Shown here: positions 34,401 through 43,815 of the stretch, in pieces
Position numbering within the stretch: the stretch's first letter is position 1
Layout: each line of letters opens with the position of its first letter
From: Channallabes apus
Taxonomy: Eukaryota > Chordata > Actinopteri > Siluriformes > Clariidae
Assembly: GCA_030522415.1 (NCBI GenBank)
Contig: CM060105.1
Span: 13,479,206-13,543,205, forward strand
Length of the DNA stretch: 64,000 nucleotides
Direction: 5' to 3'
The notes under the pieces: model-generated
What the model was told of the DNA's origin: nothing
The model's database searches: none
Seen by the model: only the letters and a program-made list of their open reading frames with translations
Translations under genes and position numbers: made by a program

Positions 34401-37364
34401 AGGTAAAGTCGAAGTAATTTCCTGACAGCACATTTGTACTGACTCACAGATTTTAGGCTTTTCAGTTGGTTTCTTCTTGCTGGTCACTGAAGAAGTTCCA
34501 GGTTCTAGGGATCTGCCTCGTTTTATTCCTACAGGAATAAAATATTATTTAAATTTCAAAATGTTTAAATGTCTCTTATTATTTTAAAAGAGTAAAGGCA
34601 AATGTATTGTGATTATCTTCAACCTTCATCAATTCATTAATACTTTTTTACTTTTTGATTTTATATAATTGGTCAAAACCATAACAGTTTTTGGTCATTC
34701 TATGAGTCGCAAATAATGATATAAATTACAATAAATTTTCCTTTAAAAAAATATTTAAACTGTGGCTTACCTGTAAAATGCTGGGATATTTACAGTAAAG
34801 AAATGTTAAACATATGTACAATAGGGTACTGTAATGTCTTCCGTACTCACTAAACACATAGTTAATAAACACATTATCCAGTACTGTACATTTGTCTAAT
34901 GCAGGATAGAGCTGCAGGAACATTCAAGTCTTGCACAGGGACCCAACCATGGAAGTGCAATAGGGTTAAACCACACAACATAATTTTTTCTTATGCCATT
35001 GACATATTGTTTAATGATGTGCAAAAAAAGATGTACCTTTAACAGGTTTGTCTGGATACAGTGTGCCTTTTTCATCTCCGCCAGTAACCAGAAGTGTTTT
35101 GCCCTTTAACTGAGGAGCTGAGAGGAAGAATGCCATGTCACTGCTCACTTCTGCTTTAAACTCAATATTCCCAGAATGCCCCACCACAACACAGCACATA
35201 TCAGTCTACCAGTAAATTTCAGCTTTTAAATAACCTGATTGTGTTGGATTGTCTGCCTGGTTTTTAATTAAGCCTGCAAATGCACATAATTTCACTCTTA
35301 ATTTGATGCTGAAGTGACAATAAAAAATGCAAACATATTGTTTTAGCATTTCTTCTAACCAGTCTTTTTTTCAAAAAATATTTTATTGCTAATTTCATCT
35401 TGATTGTGCTTTCCATTTTGGTCAATCAGCCTACACAAAACATGATACAGAGTGTAGATGCGGTTGGCTTATTTCACTAGTTTTGACGCGTAGCTAATGT
35501 CTTAAAGTTTCACTCACATGACAGAAGTCCGATCTCTTTGTCTTTTGTCGTTTATTTGTCAGCATCAAAGAATCAACACTTCATACAGTCGTCTTGAGTA
35601 AATCCACTGTTATTACAGACACCAGTTGCTGCATCTTGCAAATCTCTGAGTTTTACAACAACCTGTTTGCTGTATCTTGTAGATTACAATCTTGGCTTGG
35701 GTATCTAACAACACTCTTGTTGTTTCTTACTTTCCCAGCTTACGTTAGCTTACGGTTACAACAACCTCGTTGCTGTATTTTACATTTCTAGCTTACCGGG
35801 AGCTCTCACTAGCTGACGGTTACAACAACCTCGTTGCTGTATTTAGCATTTCAAGCTTACCGGGAGCTCTCACTAGCTGACGGTTACAACAACCTCGTTG
35901 CTGTATTTAGCATTTCAAGCTTACCGGGAGCTCTCACTAGCTGACGGTCTAAAGCTTGTGTTTCCGTAGCCTTCCAAATCTATACTGAGCTTTCTAGCAT
36001 ATCACAGTCACACAAATGCATGTAATAGTAGAATGACATCACAGACCAACCTACGATTATCAACTTATGATGCATAACTAAGAAATTTAAAGCTTATGGC
36101 TTATGTAACAAACTTAATGCTTTACTAATGAATAGAACAAGGTAGAATAAATGAAATAACAGCAAGTAAAATAAAATAAAATAAACACAACAACAAATTC
36201 ATAAAAAGTGCGATATGGCACTTACACAGAGTAGAGAACTACTAACATTTCTTGTACCGTTTGCTAAATATTAAGTGTTATAGCAGCACCCGGGAAATGT
36301 GTATGCATGTGAGCTGAGTAGGCTTAGGGGGTAGCGAGATGAAAACATAGGAGGCATAAGTGCTTGTGCGTACATGTGGAAGAGAAAACACTCAGAAATT
36401 ATGTATTTTACTAAGAAAGTAAATCATTTCATTCAAAACAAAAATAAATAATTTTCTTTTCAACATAAAATGTTATTTTCTGATTTTTTTTTTTTTTTGC
36501 TTTTTTCTCATTTCTCTTTTTCTGTCCAATTTTCTTTATTTTAGTTTTTGTTGTCATTGCACTGTCAACATGAATAATTGATTGAAATGACAGCACATTT
36601 CATGACAGCACATTTGCACACTGACTCACAGATTTTAGTCTTCGCTGGTTTCTTCTTGCTGGTCAGTGAGGAATTTCCAGGTTCTAGGTTTCTAGGTTTT
36701 CCAGGTTTCTTTCCTACAAAAATAAAACATTATTTCAATTTCAATGTAAAAATCAAGCATAAGAGCAAATTTAATGTGAGAATCTTTATCTTGAATCTAT
36801 TAATACTGAATTGAATATATACAGTATATAATTGGTTAAAAAACATTCTCATCACACATTTTATATTACCAGTAATGATTATTTTCATGATCATCATCAT
36901 GATGACAAAAAAAAATATTGTATTCACATTTACTCAGTTCTCATTTCAAGTTTATCATTTAACAAGGAAGACAACAAATGTGTATATAATCTGTAATGGA
37001 TTTCTATAACCTTTTGTTATGCAATAAAATATTGCTATATTGCTTAATCATATGCAAAAAATATATACCTTCGACAAGTTTTTTTGTTAAGCCTTTTTTA
37101 TTTCCGCCGGTAACTGAAGGTGTTGCACCCTTTGACAGTGGAGCTGTGAGGAAGAGTGTCATGTCACTGCACATTATGCCTTAAACTCAATTTCCTAGAA
37201 TCCCCCACTTCAGCAGCATACTTAACCAACTCTATTTGCCAGTCAACTTCACCTTTAAGTAAGCCATACTGTACAGAAAAACACGAGTTAAAGTATATAT
37301 ACTGTATATACTTATATATAATCTTTGTTACACTTTGACCTTGTGCAAGTGTCAAAATACAACA

Positions 37365-37438
<74 letters not shown>

Positions 37439-37495
37439 TACTTCCAGAAGCAGGCTTGTATATCAAAACATTCATAAATCAAAGCAAATTTGTGT

Positions 37496-37552
<57 letters not shown>

Positions 37553-37878
37553 GCTAAAGTAGGAGGAGAGGAGGAATGAGACCCTTCCTGCCCCTCTTCT
37601 CGTCTTACACAGTAAACCTTTCTCCTTTCTTATTGTAGTTTCACACACCCACATTAATGGAAACACTGTTTTATGAGGAAAATTACTAAGGAACATTGCT
37701 AATGACACTCGAGTGAGCGCATACTAACAGAATAACTGGTTTTGCCCATCAATTATAGCAAGTTGTCCAGATCCTGAAGTGCCGTGCAAATTTTATGGTA
37801 GATGTATTGGGATGTACTCCTCCCAAAAAAATTGACTTTTGTCATATCAGTTCACAGAATATTTGCCCAAATGCCTTG

Positions 37879-37965
<87 letters not shown>

Positions 37966-40900
37966 TTTTTTTGACAAATATGAGACAAGCCTTTGCATTC
38001 TTTTTGGTCAGCCTTGGAACTCTCCCATGAATGACATTTTTGCATTCATGGCAGTCTTTCTTCTCTAACATTAACCGGGGTAAGAGGGACCTGTAGTCCT
38101 TTAGATGTTGTTCCTGGTCTTCATTGTACTTTTGGAGCTATTTTGGTAGGCCAGCCACTCCTGGGAAGGTTCAGCACTGTTCCAAGTTTTCTTCAATTAT
38201 AATTAAATTGAAATGGCAATTTTATAATAAATGTCATAGTGGTAGCTTATTAAAACCCTGTGTATCAGTTCATGTTGAGCTGCTCACGATGATCAATTAT
38301 TTTACTGTACAATTTATCATAATTTCAGTTGAGGAATAAATAAATTATCTGGGGATATCTTCTTTAGAACAGAATTTAGTCTGGTTAATAAGTTGTTCTG
38401 CACCATTATCTTAAATTTCACTTAATATCTTATATTATGTTAATTCTTTAAAATGTAACTTGAAGTCCTTGAATATTTATGAAAAATCATGTAAATCTGT
38501 TGATAAAAAAAATGTATGAACTGTTTTATTTGGATTTATTGGTATAAAAACAGCATAAATAGTAACCTGGGGAAAGTCCTGTAATATTGTGCAGTTTTGG
38601 AGAAAATATAAAAAGGTATATAACAATTCATGTTTTATTATAAGCACATCATTATTTTTTTTAATTGATGAAAAGTTACAAATCTTTTTGTATGATGTCA
38701 ATTATAGTTCTCATTAAAAAATGGAATCAGACATAATGTTTTTCAGTAGGTCTATGAAAGATCTGAAATCAATATCAGCCAAGAGAATTACAATTGGTGC
38801 ATCTTTAAATTCCAATCTTCACTCATCGTTTATCCTCCAGACAGGTGAACATTTAATTATTCGTTTTCTATGAAATAATGACACATGGACTATTGTCTCT
38901 ATGCTGAGATAAAAAGAAAGGCTAAACCATATTTTAAACAGCACATTTGCAATAACTTACAGGTTTTAAGCTTCTTGGCTTGTTTCTTCTTGCTGGTCAA
39001 TGAAGAAGCTCCAGATTTCTCTTGACCACTTTTCTTTCTCTTTATTGCACTCTTCTTTTTCCCTTGCATCTCATCCCCTCCCGCAACTTCACTATTCTCT
39101 ATGAGTTATCAAAAACATTTTTGACTAAAAAGAAGTGTAAATATCACTGGAAAAATCTAACAACAATTAACTCAGGAACATAAATACATTGAATGACTGA
39201 CCATCAAGAAGGTTTTTTTGGAGTGTGTGGAAAATGGGATATTTCTGCAGGATGTGGTCCTCAAACACACAACTCCAAAATTGCTTTATACGATGCCCTC
39301 GATTAGTTTCTACCCAGTCTAAAATGTCATACAGTCCTTTCTGTATTACCTTCTTAATTTTCATGTTCATCACCTTCTGCAAGGAAAAAGACAGGGAGAG
39401 AGAATGTGGTAAAAAGAGAACACAGTAAGTTTTGATTAGGAGTAACAACTCCATGGATGTGTTTTCAAAGAAATTATGCAGAGTAATTATGTACTTTTTA
39501 AGATTCAAGATTCAAAGAACTGTATTAATCCTAGAGGGACATTGCTTCAGTCAATTGCTACAATTGCTTGCAGCTGTTTTTCAAGAATAAAGGAAAAAAG
39601 TAAAAAAAAATTGACAAGGAAAAAATATTTGTAAAAACAGGAAATTCTGCATTACTCTAAAGCAAGGTGCAGATCATGATTGAATTTAAACATATTGCAC
39701 TTGGAAAGGACAAGAGAAAAAGGCATTGCTCATATTATACAGTTATCAAATATTGCACTTAGAGAGTGGTAAGGCCCAAGAGAATTGGTAAATGACTGTG
39801 GGAACAAGTAGTGTATTAATGTACAGTAATATTGTATTATTACTGACAGATATTACTCACATAATGTAAATGTTACAGAGAAGAGTTGTACACTGTAAAA
39901 AAAATTTGATGTAAAATTACAGTAAATTACTGGCAGCAGTTTTGCCAGTAAAATGCTGTTTTATTACAGTATTTGTACTGTAGAAATAGACTACATTAAA
40001 TTGTATTTTGATATACGGTTTATTACTGTGATATTGTACTGTTTACTGTATTTTAGTGGTAAATAATTATTCGGACAACTTGTATTTTTAACAGCATTTA
40101 TAAAAAAATATATATTTTTTAGTCCTGTCCAATTCTTTTCGCCCAATCTAATCGTGTCCAATTGAACATCACCCGGGGTTCGAACCTGCGATCTCCGGAT
40201 GATAGGGCGAGTGCTTTAACCTACTGCACCACTCGGAGGCCCACAAAATCAGCAAAAGTACTTGCACTTACTGAAGTTTTCATTAAAGTGTGTTGATGGT
40301 CTAATTTACAGTTAAATACTGCATACTGTAGTGTATTAAACTGTAAATACAATATTTACAATTAAATATTGTAAATCACAGTAATGCTGTTTCTTTTACA
40401 GTAATGTGCAGTATTTCGAAAAAACAGTTGGAAACTGTAAAAAAAAGTCCTGTAAATTTACATCAATTTGTTACAGTGTAGCATTTTATAGCTGAATTTG
40501 CCCCTCTGGTCAAAAAACACATTGTATAGCGGGTGAAAAGAATTGTCCAAGATTAATTGTACAGAAGATTGATTTGTACAGAATCTGCCACTTTGCTACT
40601 ACTGTATCACTAAAATCTTCTTTCTAAATACGAATAAACAAAATAAAATATACAAGGTAAAAGAATGCATATATTTAGTGATGTAGGTCAGTGGGAGGAA
40701 TTACAATCCAGTCCAGTGACATTTCCTAGAGCGATTGCATTGCTTAAAATAATTTTTTTCCCAAATGCAGGCACAATGATTTCAGTTTCAATTCTGTATA
40801 ATTCACTAATGTCACCTAATACCAGCAATCATCGACACGCTGGACACAATAAATCCATACAGGTGTGCTTTAACAAGTTAAAACAATCACTTTTTCCTCA

Positions 40901-41079
40901 TATATAAGAATGCTGTAAATATTGATCTTTCTCACCCTGTAGAGCTCCTCGGGTACCAGGTCATGGTCTCGGAGCTGGGTGAGGAAGGTCTGGGGTTCCT
41001 CGATACAAGAGATTAGAGTCTTCTTGGAGCGAAAAAACTTCATCATATCCTTGTCAAGTAGATGATCCAACCGATTCAT
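28004..41079 (-). CDS. SP100/SP110/SP140-like nuclear body protein, 16 coding exons
   Basis: Chromatin-reader gene of the speckled-protein family. The exons, read on the minus strand, join without a frame break into 1650 nt (549 residues plus stop): 40936-41079, 39202-39376, 38961-39098, 37069-37143, 36630-36713, 35037-35117, 34448-34528, 33976-34056, 32856-32936, 32171-32304, 32035-32076, 30399-30526, 28974-29079, 28770-28844, 28331-28474, 28004-28084. Domain order: HSR (residues 1-106), three basic-linker plus half-SAND units (107-286), SAND (287-358), hinge (359-372), PHD (373 to about 425), bromodomain (about 450-549). Family members sit in nuclear bodies, are interferon-inducible and bind DNA and modified histones; that part is known of the family, not shown here. 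All borders are GT/AG. The introns contain many transposons. The exact ortholog is not assigned. AIRE shares parts of the architecture but lacks a bromodomain. Confidence 0.9.
28088..28141. repeat. (CA)n microsatellite
   Basis: About 26 CA units directly upstream of the last exon's acceptor on the minus strand. Confidence 0.95.
28331..28474 (-). CDS. SP140-like exon 15: bromodomain core
   Basis: 48 codons, phase 0. It contains NPMWLGKVRTKM, YKTVKQFEHDIQLIFKNC and TFHK, matching bromodomain helices A to B/C. The usual acetyl-lysine-binding YN is replaced by an FHKDN-type sequence, as in the atypical bromodomains of SP proteins. Confidence 0.9.
28770..28844 (-). CDS. SP140-like exon 14: bromodomain start
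   Basis: 25 codons, phase 0: QCQYLLLRLYKADTEHVF to PTET. It corresponds to the first helix of the bromodomain in SP-family proteins. Confidence 0.85.
28939..28971. repeat. (GT)n microsatellite
   Basis: Borders the donor of SP140-like exon 13. A second, interrupted CA tract lies at 29082-29128 on the acceptor side. Confidence 0.95.
28974..29079 (-). CDS. SP140-like exon 13: PHD finger, second half
   Basis: Starts with one base then DKWTCTFC, supplying the last two zinc ligands, and ends at ILQ-type junction phase 0. Its acceptor is in a CA-repeat tract and its donor directly borders a GT repeat at 28940-28971, so repeat-length changes could affect splicing. Confidence 0.85.
29183..29340 (-). 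mobile_element. LINE/SINE 3' end fragment
   Basis: Reads GTCAAGTCAAGTAGGCTTTTGTCATTTCAACC then CCTCCAGGACCAAGGTGCTAC-like sequence, a 3' end common in fish non-LTR elements. The family name is not assigned and the limits are approximate. Confidence 0.5.
29654..30240. mobile_element. Possible hAT-like non-autonomous element
   Basis: The left end CAGGGGTGACTC and right end GAGCCGGCCCTG are imperfect inverted repeats (9 of 12 match) with the CAGGG start of hAT elements. The flanking 8-mers do not match, so no target duplication supports it. The tail of a SINE (29947-30050, minus) lies inside. Confidence 0.3.
29947..30050 (-). mobile_element. SINE 3' fragment
   Basis: A CACT repeat followed by TCTATACCACTTTATCCTG and GGGTCGCA matches the reverse of the 3' end of the SINE at 14127-14500. 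Confidence 0.65.
30399..30526 (-). CDS. SP140-like exon 12: PHD finger, first half
   Basis: 42 codons plus two bases, acceptor GAACCAG, donor GTGAGAAAG. It holds the first six zinc ligands of a C4HC3 PHD finger: CCIC, CYEC, and the H and C of FHHHC. The joining codon GG|G restores the frame with the next exon. A mariner-like element sits in the intron before it. Confidence 0.9.
30678..31766 (+). mobile_element. Mariner-like non-autonomous element, complete
   Basis: The left end CAGTGGAACCATGGATTGC and the reverse of the right end (CAATGGAACCTTGGATTGC) form imperfect terminal repeats. TA at 30676-30677 and 31767-31768 is the target duplication. There is no transposase. It includes a CA microsatellite at 31451-31499. 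It lies in the intron between exons 11 and 12 of the SP140-like gene and is the reference copy for the fragments at 8596, 11324, 13725 and 37436. Confidence 0.85.
32035..32076 (-). CDS. SP140-like exon 11: SAND-PHD hinge
   Basis: A 14-codon exon, phase 0 to phase 0: EGDLPWPDRFSAQK, with donor GTGCTG. It is short, but phase and position fit exactly between SAND and PHD. Confidence 0.65.
32171..32304 (-). CDS. SP140-like exon 10: SAND domain, second half
   Basis: Acceptor TTCCTGTAG; ends in phase 0. It contains WFTPNDFERFSGRG then SKNWKQTIRC, where KNWK is the family's KDWK-type DNA-contact motif, and LLKLFK. Confidence 0.9.
32856..32936 (-). CDS. SP140-like exon 9: SAND domain, first half
   Basis: 81 bp, phase 1 to phase 1. 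It contains TLPVSCGEKTGTMYPDKLAKG, the canonical first half of a SAND domain including the conserved CG. The next exon completes the domain in frame, so this is the founder of the half-SAND modules. Confidence 0.85.
33354..33721 (-). mobile_element. tRNA-derived SINE, second full copy
   Basis: Same family as 14127-14500 in reverse orientation, flanked by the 9-bp duplication TTATAGTTA at 33354-33362 and 33713-33721. It lies in the intron between exons 8 and 9 of the SP140-like gene. Confidence 0.9.
33976..34056 (-). CDS. SP140-like exon 8: half-SAND module B3
   Basis: 81 bp, nearly identical to exon 6 (LKGKTLLLTGGDAKGTLYPDK). The neighbouring intron also matches, so the duplication of the 1.06-kb unit is recent. 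No linker exon could be found between this and exon 9, but the phases are compatible for direct splicing. Confidence 0.8.
34448..34528 (-). CDS. SP140-like exon 7: basic linker A3
   Basis: 26 codons, phase 1 to phase 1: KRGRSLEPGTSSVTSKKK and EKPKI. Clearly a copy of exon 5. Confidence 0.8.
35037..35117 (-). CDS. SP140-like exon 6: half-SAND module B2
   Basis: 81 bp, phase 1 to phase 1. The translation contains LKGKTLLVTGGDEKGTLYPDK, the first strands of a SAND domain, with GG where the true SAND exon has CG. The second SAND half with the KNWK motif does not follow it. Confidence 0.8.
35754..35945. repeat. 64-bp tandem repeat, three copies
   Basis: Units begin GGTTACAACAACCTCGTTGC at 35754, 35818 and 35882. 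Weaker partial copies occur from 35640. Located in the intron between exons 5 and 6 of the SP140-like gene. Confidence 0.9.
36630..36713 (-). CDS. SP140-like exon 5: basic linker A2
   Basis: 27 codons, phase 1 to phase 1: KKPGKPRNLEPG then NSSLTSKKKPAKTKI. The intron donor GTGAGTCAG is shared with exon 7. Confidence 0.8.
37069..37143 (-). CDS. SP140-like exon 4: half-SAND module B1
   Basis: 75 bp, phase 1 to phase 1. It encodes a diverged N-terminal half of a SAND domain (SKGATPSVTGGNKKGL). It has lost the TLYPDK block that the other modules keep, so it is the most diverged unit. Flanking intron sequence upstream is also similar to the other B exons. Confidence 0.7.
37320..37433. repeat. 51-bp sequence plus (TA)n, inverted partner at 41606-41757
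   Basis: 37320-37370 is the exact reverse complement of 41707-41757. In both places the 51-mer lies beside a long TA repeat (37371-37433 and 41608-41666), adjacent here and about 40 bp away there, suggesting copies of one mobile sequence with a TA-rich interior or end. Confidence 0.75.
37436..37735 (-). mobile_element. Mariner-like non-autonomous family, fragment
   Basis: Matches 11340-11800: AAGCTAAAGTA then TCTTACACAGTAAACC and GGAAACACTGTTTTATG. It includes a GT microsatellite at 37492-37550. It is bounded on the left by the TA tract. Confidence 0.65.
37736..38205 (-). mobile_element. Decayed Tc1-like remnant
   Basis: Contains reverse-strand matches to the transposase region at 624-1000 (GACTTTTGTCATATCAG-type, GGCAGTCTTTCTTCTC-type, CCAGCCACTCCTGGGAAGG). 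It is split by a TA microsatellite (37881-37947) and a T-run (37948-37972). It belongs to a different, older Tc1 lineage than 1-1478. Confidence 0.65.
38961..39098 (-). CDS. SP140-like exon 3: basic linker A1
   Basis: 45 codons, phase 1 to phase 1. Strongly basic, with GKKKSAIKRKK and SSLTSKKKQAKK, which could act as a nuclear localisation signal. It shares the SSLTSKKK core with exons 5 and 7, showing common origin. It is longer than those by an acidic start. Confidence 0.75.
39202..39376 (-). CDS. SP140-like exon 2: HSR domain, second half
   Basis: Acceptor TTCCTTGCAG, 58 codons plus one base, donor GTCAGT. It contains IQKGLYDILDWVE, FWSCVFEDHILQKYP and HTLQKNLL, which match the last helices of the HSR domain. 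It ends in phase 1, setting the phase for the whole duplicated exon array. Confidence 0.85.
39891..40478. mobile_element. MITE with TA target duplication
   Basis: Starts CACTGTAAAAAAAATTTGATG and ends CATCAATTTGTTACAGTG, imperfect inverted repeats flanked by TA at 39889-39890 and 40479-40480. Inner sequence is rich in TTACAGT motifs. It carries an inserted SINE. Located in the intron between exons 1 and 2 of the SP140-like gene. Confidence 0.75.
40118..40242 (-). mobile_element. tRNA-derived SINE nested in MITE
   Basis: On the minus strand the head reads GGGCCTCCGAGTGGTGCAG then GTTAAAGC (A-box-like) and GCAGGTTCGAACCC (B-box). The tail contains GCGAAAAGAATTGGACAGG. It is a different SINE family from the 14127 and 44985 copies. 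Confidence 0.75.
40936..41079 (-). CDS. SP140-like exon 1: start and HSR domain, first half
   Basis: 48 codons from MNRLDHLLDK to PEELYR, ending in phase 0 at the donor GTGAGAAAG. It contains FFRSKKTLISCIEEPQTFL and LRDHDLV, typical of the HSR/CARD-like homomultimerisation domain of SP100 and AIRE (helices 1-3). This domain mediates self-association in nuclear bodies. Confidence 0.85.
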
Positions 41080-41314
41080 TCTGCTGCTGTTAATCTGTCA
41101 AATCCATACAACATTAAATATACAATATAACAAGCAAAGAGAATTATAGTACAGTAAAGTGCACCAGATAAACTAAATGCAACAGCAACTACTGCTACAG
41201 TACTACTAAAACTACTACTACAGAAACCCCTGCTGATTAAATTGTCTGTATATTCAAAGTAACTTTTTCTAACCTGACAAAATAAATCTTTTCCCCTTAA
41301 TTTCAGACATTACC
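41077..41314 (-). other. 5' UTR splice of the SP140-like gene
   Basis: A non-coding exon probably ends at 41314 with a donor GTAATG. The coding exon starts at 41094 after TTTGACAG, 15 bases before the ATG at 41077-41079. The 5' limit of the non-coding exon is unknown. Confidence 0.6.
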
Positions 41315-41319
41315 TTCGT

Positions 41320-41602
41320 GATCCTGCACAGGATTGGGTGGCTGTGACTAAGGAGGATTTACTGTGTATGAGAAATAAAAGACAGAGCGACAGAGAGAGA
41401 AAGAGAGATTTATGGTGTGTCAATGGAATTTAACCTGTCTGAGACAAACCTACCAAATTTGCGCAACCACACCTAAGTGATGTGTAGAAACTCAGCACTA
41501 ACTAATGATTGTGGAACATAGAATTAAAGAAACAGCTGTCTTTATAGAATACAGTTTAAATGTATTAACGCTTATAACAGCTTATTCAGTTTAGCCTGTG
41601 TA

Positions 41603-41671
<69 letters not shown>

Positions 41672-42425
41672 CAATTAATATAAATAGTTAGGTGCATGAA
41701 ATAGTTAGACACTGTTGTATTTTGACACTTGCACAAGGTCAAAGTGTAACAAAGATTCTGTGAAACTTTAACATTTTACATGGCGAGGTGTAACATGCTG
41801 AGGCTAAACCTGGAGCTAACATCATGGCTTTCTACATTCTTAGAATGAATGATTCTCAGTATGAGATATGGAGACCTCTAGGAGTAACCTTGTGCAATAA
41901 GAAAGCAACCATATAACACCTGACCACTTGGTATATTTGTGCAAGAAGATTAAATGTGAAACACAGCACCTGGAAAACCGAGAAACAAAGGTAAAAAAAA
42001 AAACAGCATCAAAATCTTTTTTATTTATTCATCAACTTTCAATTTATTTATTTTTTATTTAATTCTTTTATTTTTATATAATTAGTCTTATTTCATACAA
42101 CCCGAGTGAGAGAAAGTACAAGTTGCATGAGAACAAGTTTGAGCACACATGAGAGCCTCTGAGCACATGAGAACGAGTTTAAGCATGCAAGAGAGATTGT
42201 GTTTTTAATTCAGGTTTGTGGCAGAAATATTACACCATAAGGAAGAGGTTTGTATAATTTTTAATTGCCGCTATTCAAATGCACAGAGCTGCAGACACAC
42301 ATTTCTAAGTCACAGAATGGCATAATTTTCTGATAACGTCATTGCATGCACAAGTTTTTTTTTATGAAAACTAGAATAAATTAACAAATGTGCAAAAATT
42401 CATGAAGTTAAAATATTCACCTCAA
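41320..42425. other. Upstream region of the SP140-like gene
   Basis: Contains the TA tract and the inverted 51-mer (41606-41757) and otherwise AT-rich sequence. I recognise no exon apart from the non-coding exon ending at 41314. Confidence 0.5.
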
Positions 42426-42429
42426 AATA

Positions 42430-42727
42430 GAATATTTCTGAAAATCTTTTATTCCTGATTTGTCTGATTCTAATCAAAACATACTCTCTTATATATTATA
42501 TACTTAAAATTATAAGCTCATATTTATCAGCTGCTGATCAAGTCAATCTCTTCTTGGTAACGTCTATCATTTAAAGACATAATTGAGCCACCTCACCCCA
42601 AACCTGATTAATATTTCAGTGACAGGATTATGCACTTCAAATCTTCTTCTCTATATTTTCTCTTTCAGCAAAGCTAATCACGACAAGAAGCAAGCTCTTG
42701 TTTGATAGTATAATACTTAGACTGTGT

Positions 42728-42758
<31 letters not shown>

Positions 42759-42950
42759 GGTGTGTGGGTGGCTGTGTGTGTGTGTGTATATGATGGCTGA
42801 TCATTGCCAGTCTAATGTATCCAGAAGACCCAGCATTATGTCCAAAAGACTCAGCTGTTATACCCTGAGGTATTCAGATGGATGTCGGTATTTTACTAAA
42901 TCTGGTGATTGAGCATCAGAAATTAAACTGAAAGAGGCTCCATTTCCCTT
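42430..42950. repeat. Segment paralogous to 9860-10460
   Basis: Colinear, diverged match described at 9860-10460, interrupted here by a GT microsatellite at 42724-42787. It lies upstream of the SP140-like gene and may be part of its promoter. Confidence 0.7.
42919..42934. promoter_or_regulatory. ISRE-like site upstream of SP140-like gene
   Basis: GAAATTAAACTGAAAG, close to tandem IRF half-sites. It is about 1.6 kb upstream of the end of the first non-coding exon. The homologous site at 10418 is a cleaner match, so this one may have drifted. Confidence 0.4.
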
Positions 42951-42963
42951 TACAACTGTCTGT

Positions 42964-43060
42964 ACAAACTTAAATAATTCTTTTGATTGTGTAAAGCTGT
43001 TTTGAGACAATGTCAATTGTTAAAAGCGCTATACAAATAAAACTGAATTGAATTGAATTG
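42964..43060 (+). mobile_element. LINE family A 3' tail fragment
   Basis: Matches 25905-25997 almost base for base (AAAGCTGTTTTGAGACAATG, AAGCGCTATACAAATAAAAC). 5'-truncated insertion, ending in GAATT repeats. Confidence 0.85.
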
Positions 43061-43129
43061 TACTGGCATTCGGCATTATAAATATAATATAAATATGAGG
43101 TAAAATAAAAGGTATAACAGGAAAGTATC

Positions 43130-43650
43130 CAGCAGAAGTTCCAAATCCACACACACTGCTAACTAATGTCCCTCCCAAAGCCAAATATTTCATTGTAATT
43201 GATCTTTGTTCAGCCTTCTTCAGTGTTCCAATGGCAGAAAAGAGTAACTACTGTATTTATTTGCATTTACAAGTGCCGGTTTACAATATAGGTACCAAAA
43301 ATGCCATGGAGGTTCAAACATTCACTGCATATATTCAATCAGATTTGGAAGCTGATTTAGGGGGTTTAAGGATAGAAAATAGCCTTTGTCAACATATGGG
43401 TGACTGTTTAATGTCTATCATTATTAGAAACATGCCATAGTGATTCCATTAAGGTACACCGTAAGCTAGCAGGGAGGTCATAAAGTGTACAAAGCTAAAC
43501 TACAATACAGCGAGCCTCAAGTTGAATGGTTAAGGTGACTAATTTCACATGAGATGATAGTCGTAGTGCCTACCTAATTAGAAGGCATAAGGCACCATTG
43601 TCACAACCAGATAAATAATGATGACCTTTCTAGGGTTAACAGGTTTCAGG
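43130..43650 (+). pseudogene. Endogenous retrovirus pol: RT remnant
   Basis: Decayed reverse transcriptase of an old retrovirus-like element. Open between 43231 and 43440 and recognisable from just before it by VIDLCSAFFSVPMAE, then a weak remnant of the active-site block (QHMGDCLM in place of a YVDD-type motif), followed by connection-region matches with several stops and frame changes (43470-43640). No function is possible. The 5' half of the element is missing, cut off near the LINE tail at 43060. Confidence 0.75.
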
Positions 43651-43654
43651 CTGA

Positions 43655-43815
43655 CTAGATTGAGATTGCATTGGACTACGGTTCAGAAGATCCCAGGTTC
43701 AAACCCCACAACCACCAAGTTGCCACTGTTGGGCCCTTGAGCAAGGCTCTTAACCCTCAACTGCTCAGATGTGTAATGAGATAAAAAATTTAGGCAAATG
43801 CCTTAAATGTAAATG
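43655..43815 (+). mobile_element. tRNA-derived SINE, 5'-truncated
   Basis: Contains the B-box-like CCAGGTTCAAACCCC, the conserved CCACTGTTGGGCCCTTGAGC and the AAATGTAAATG end. Same family as 44981-45177, inserted in the endogenous retrovirus. Confidence 0.8.

Noticed and set aside
37164..38071. Open frames of repeated IY, HT or CV residues
   Set aside because: They are translations of TA and GT/CA microsatellites.
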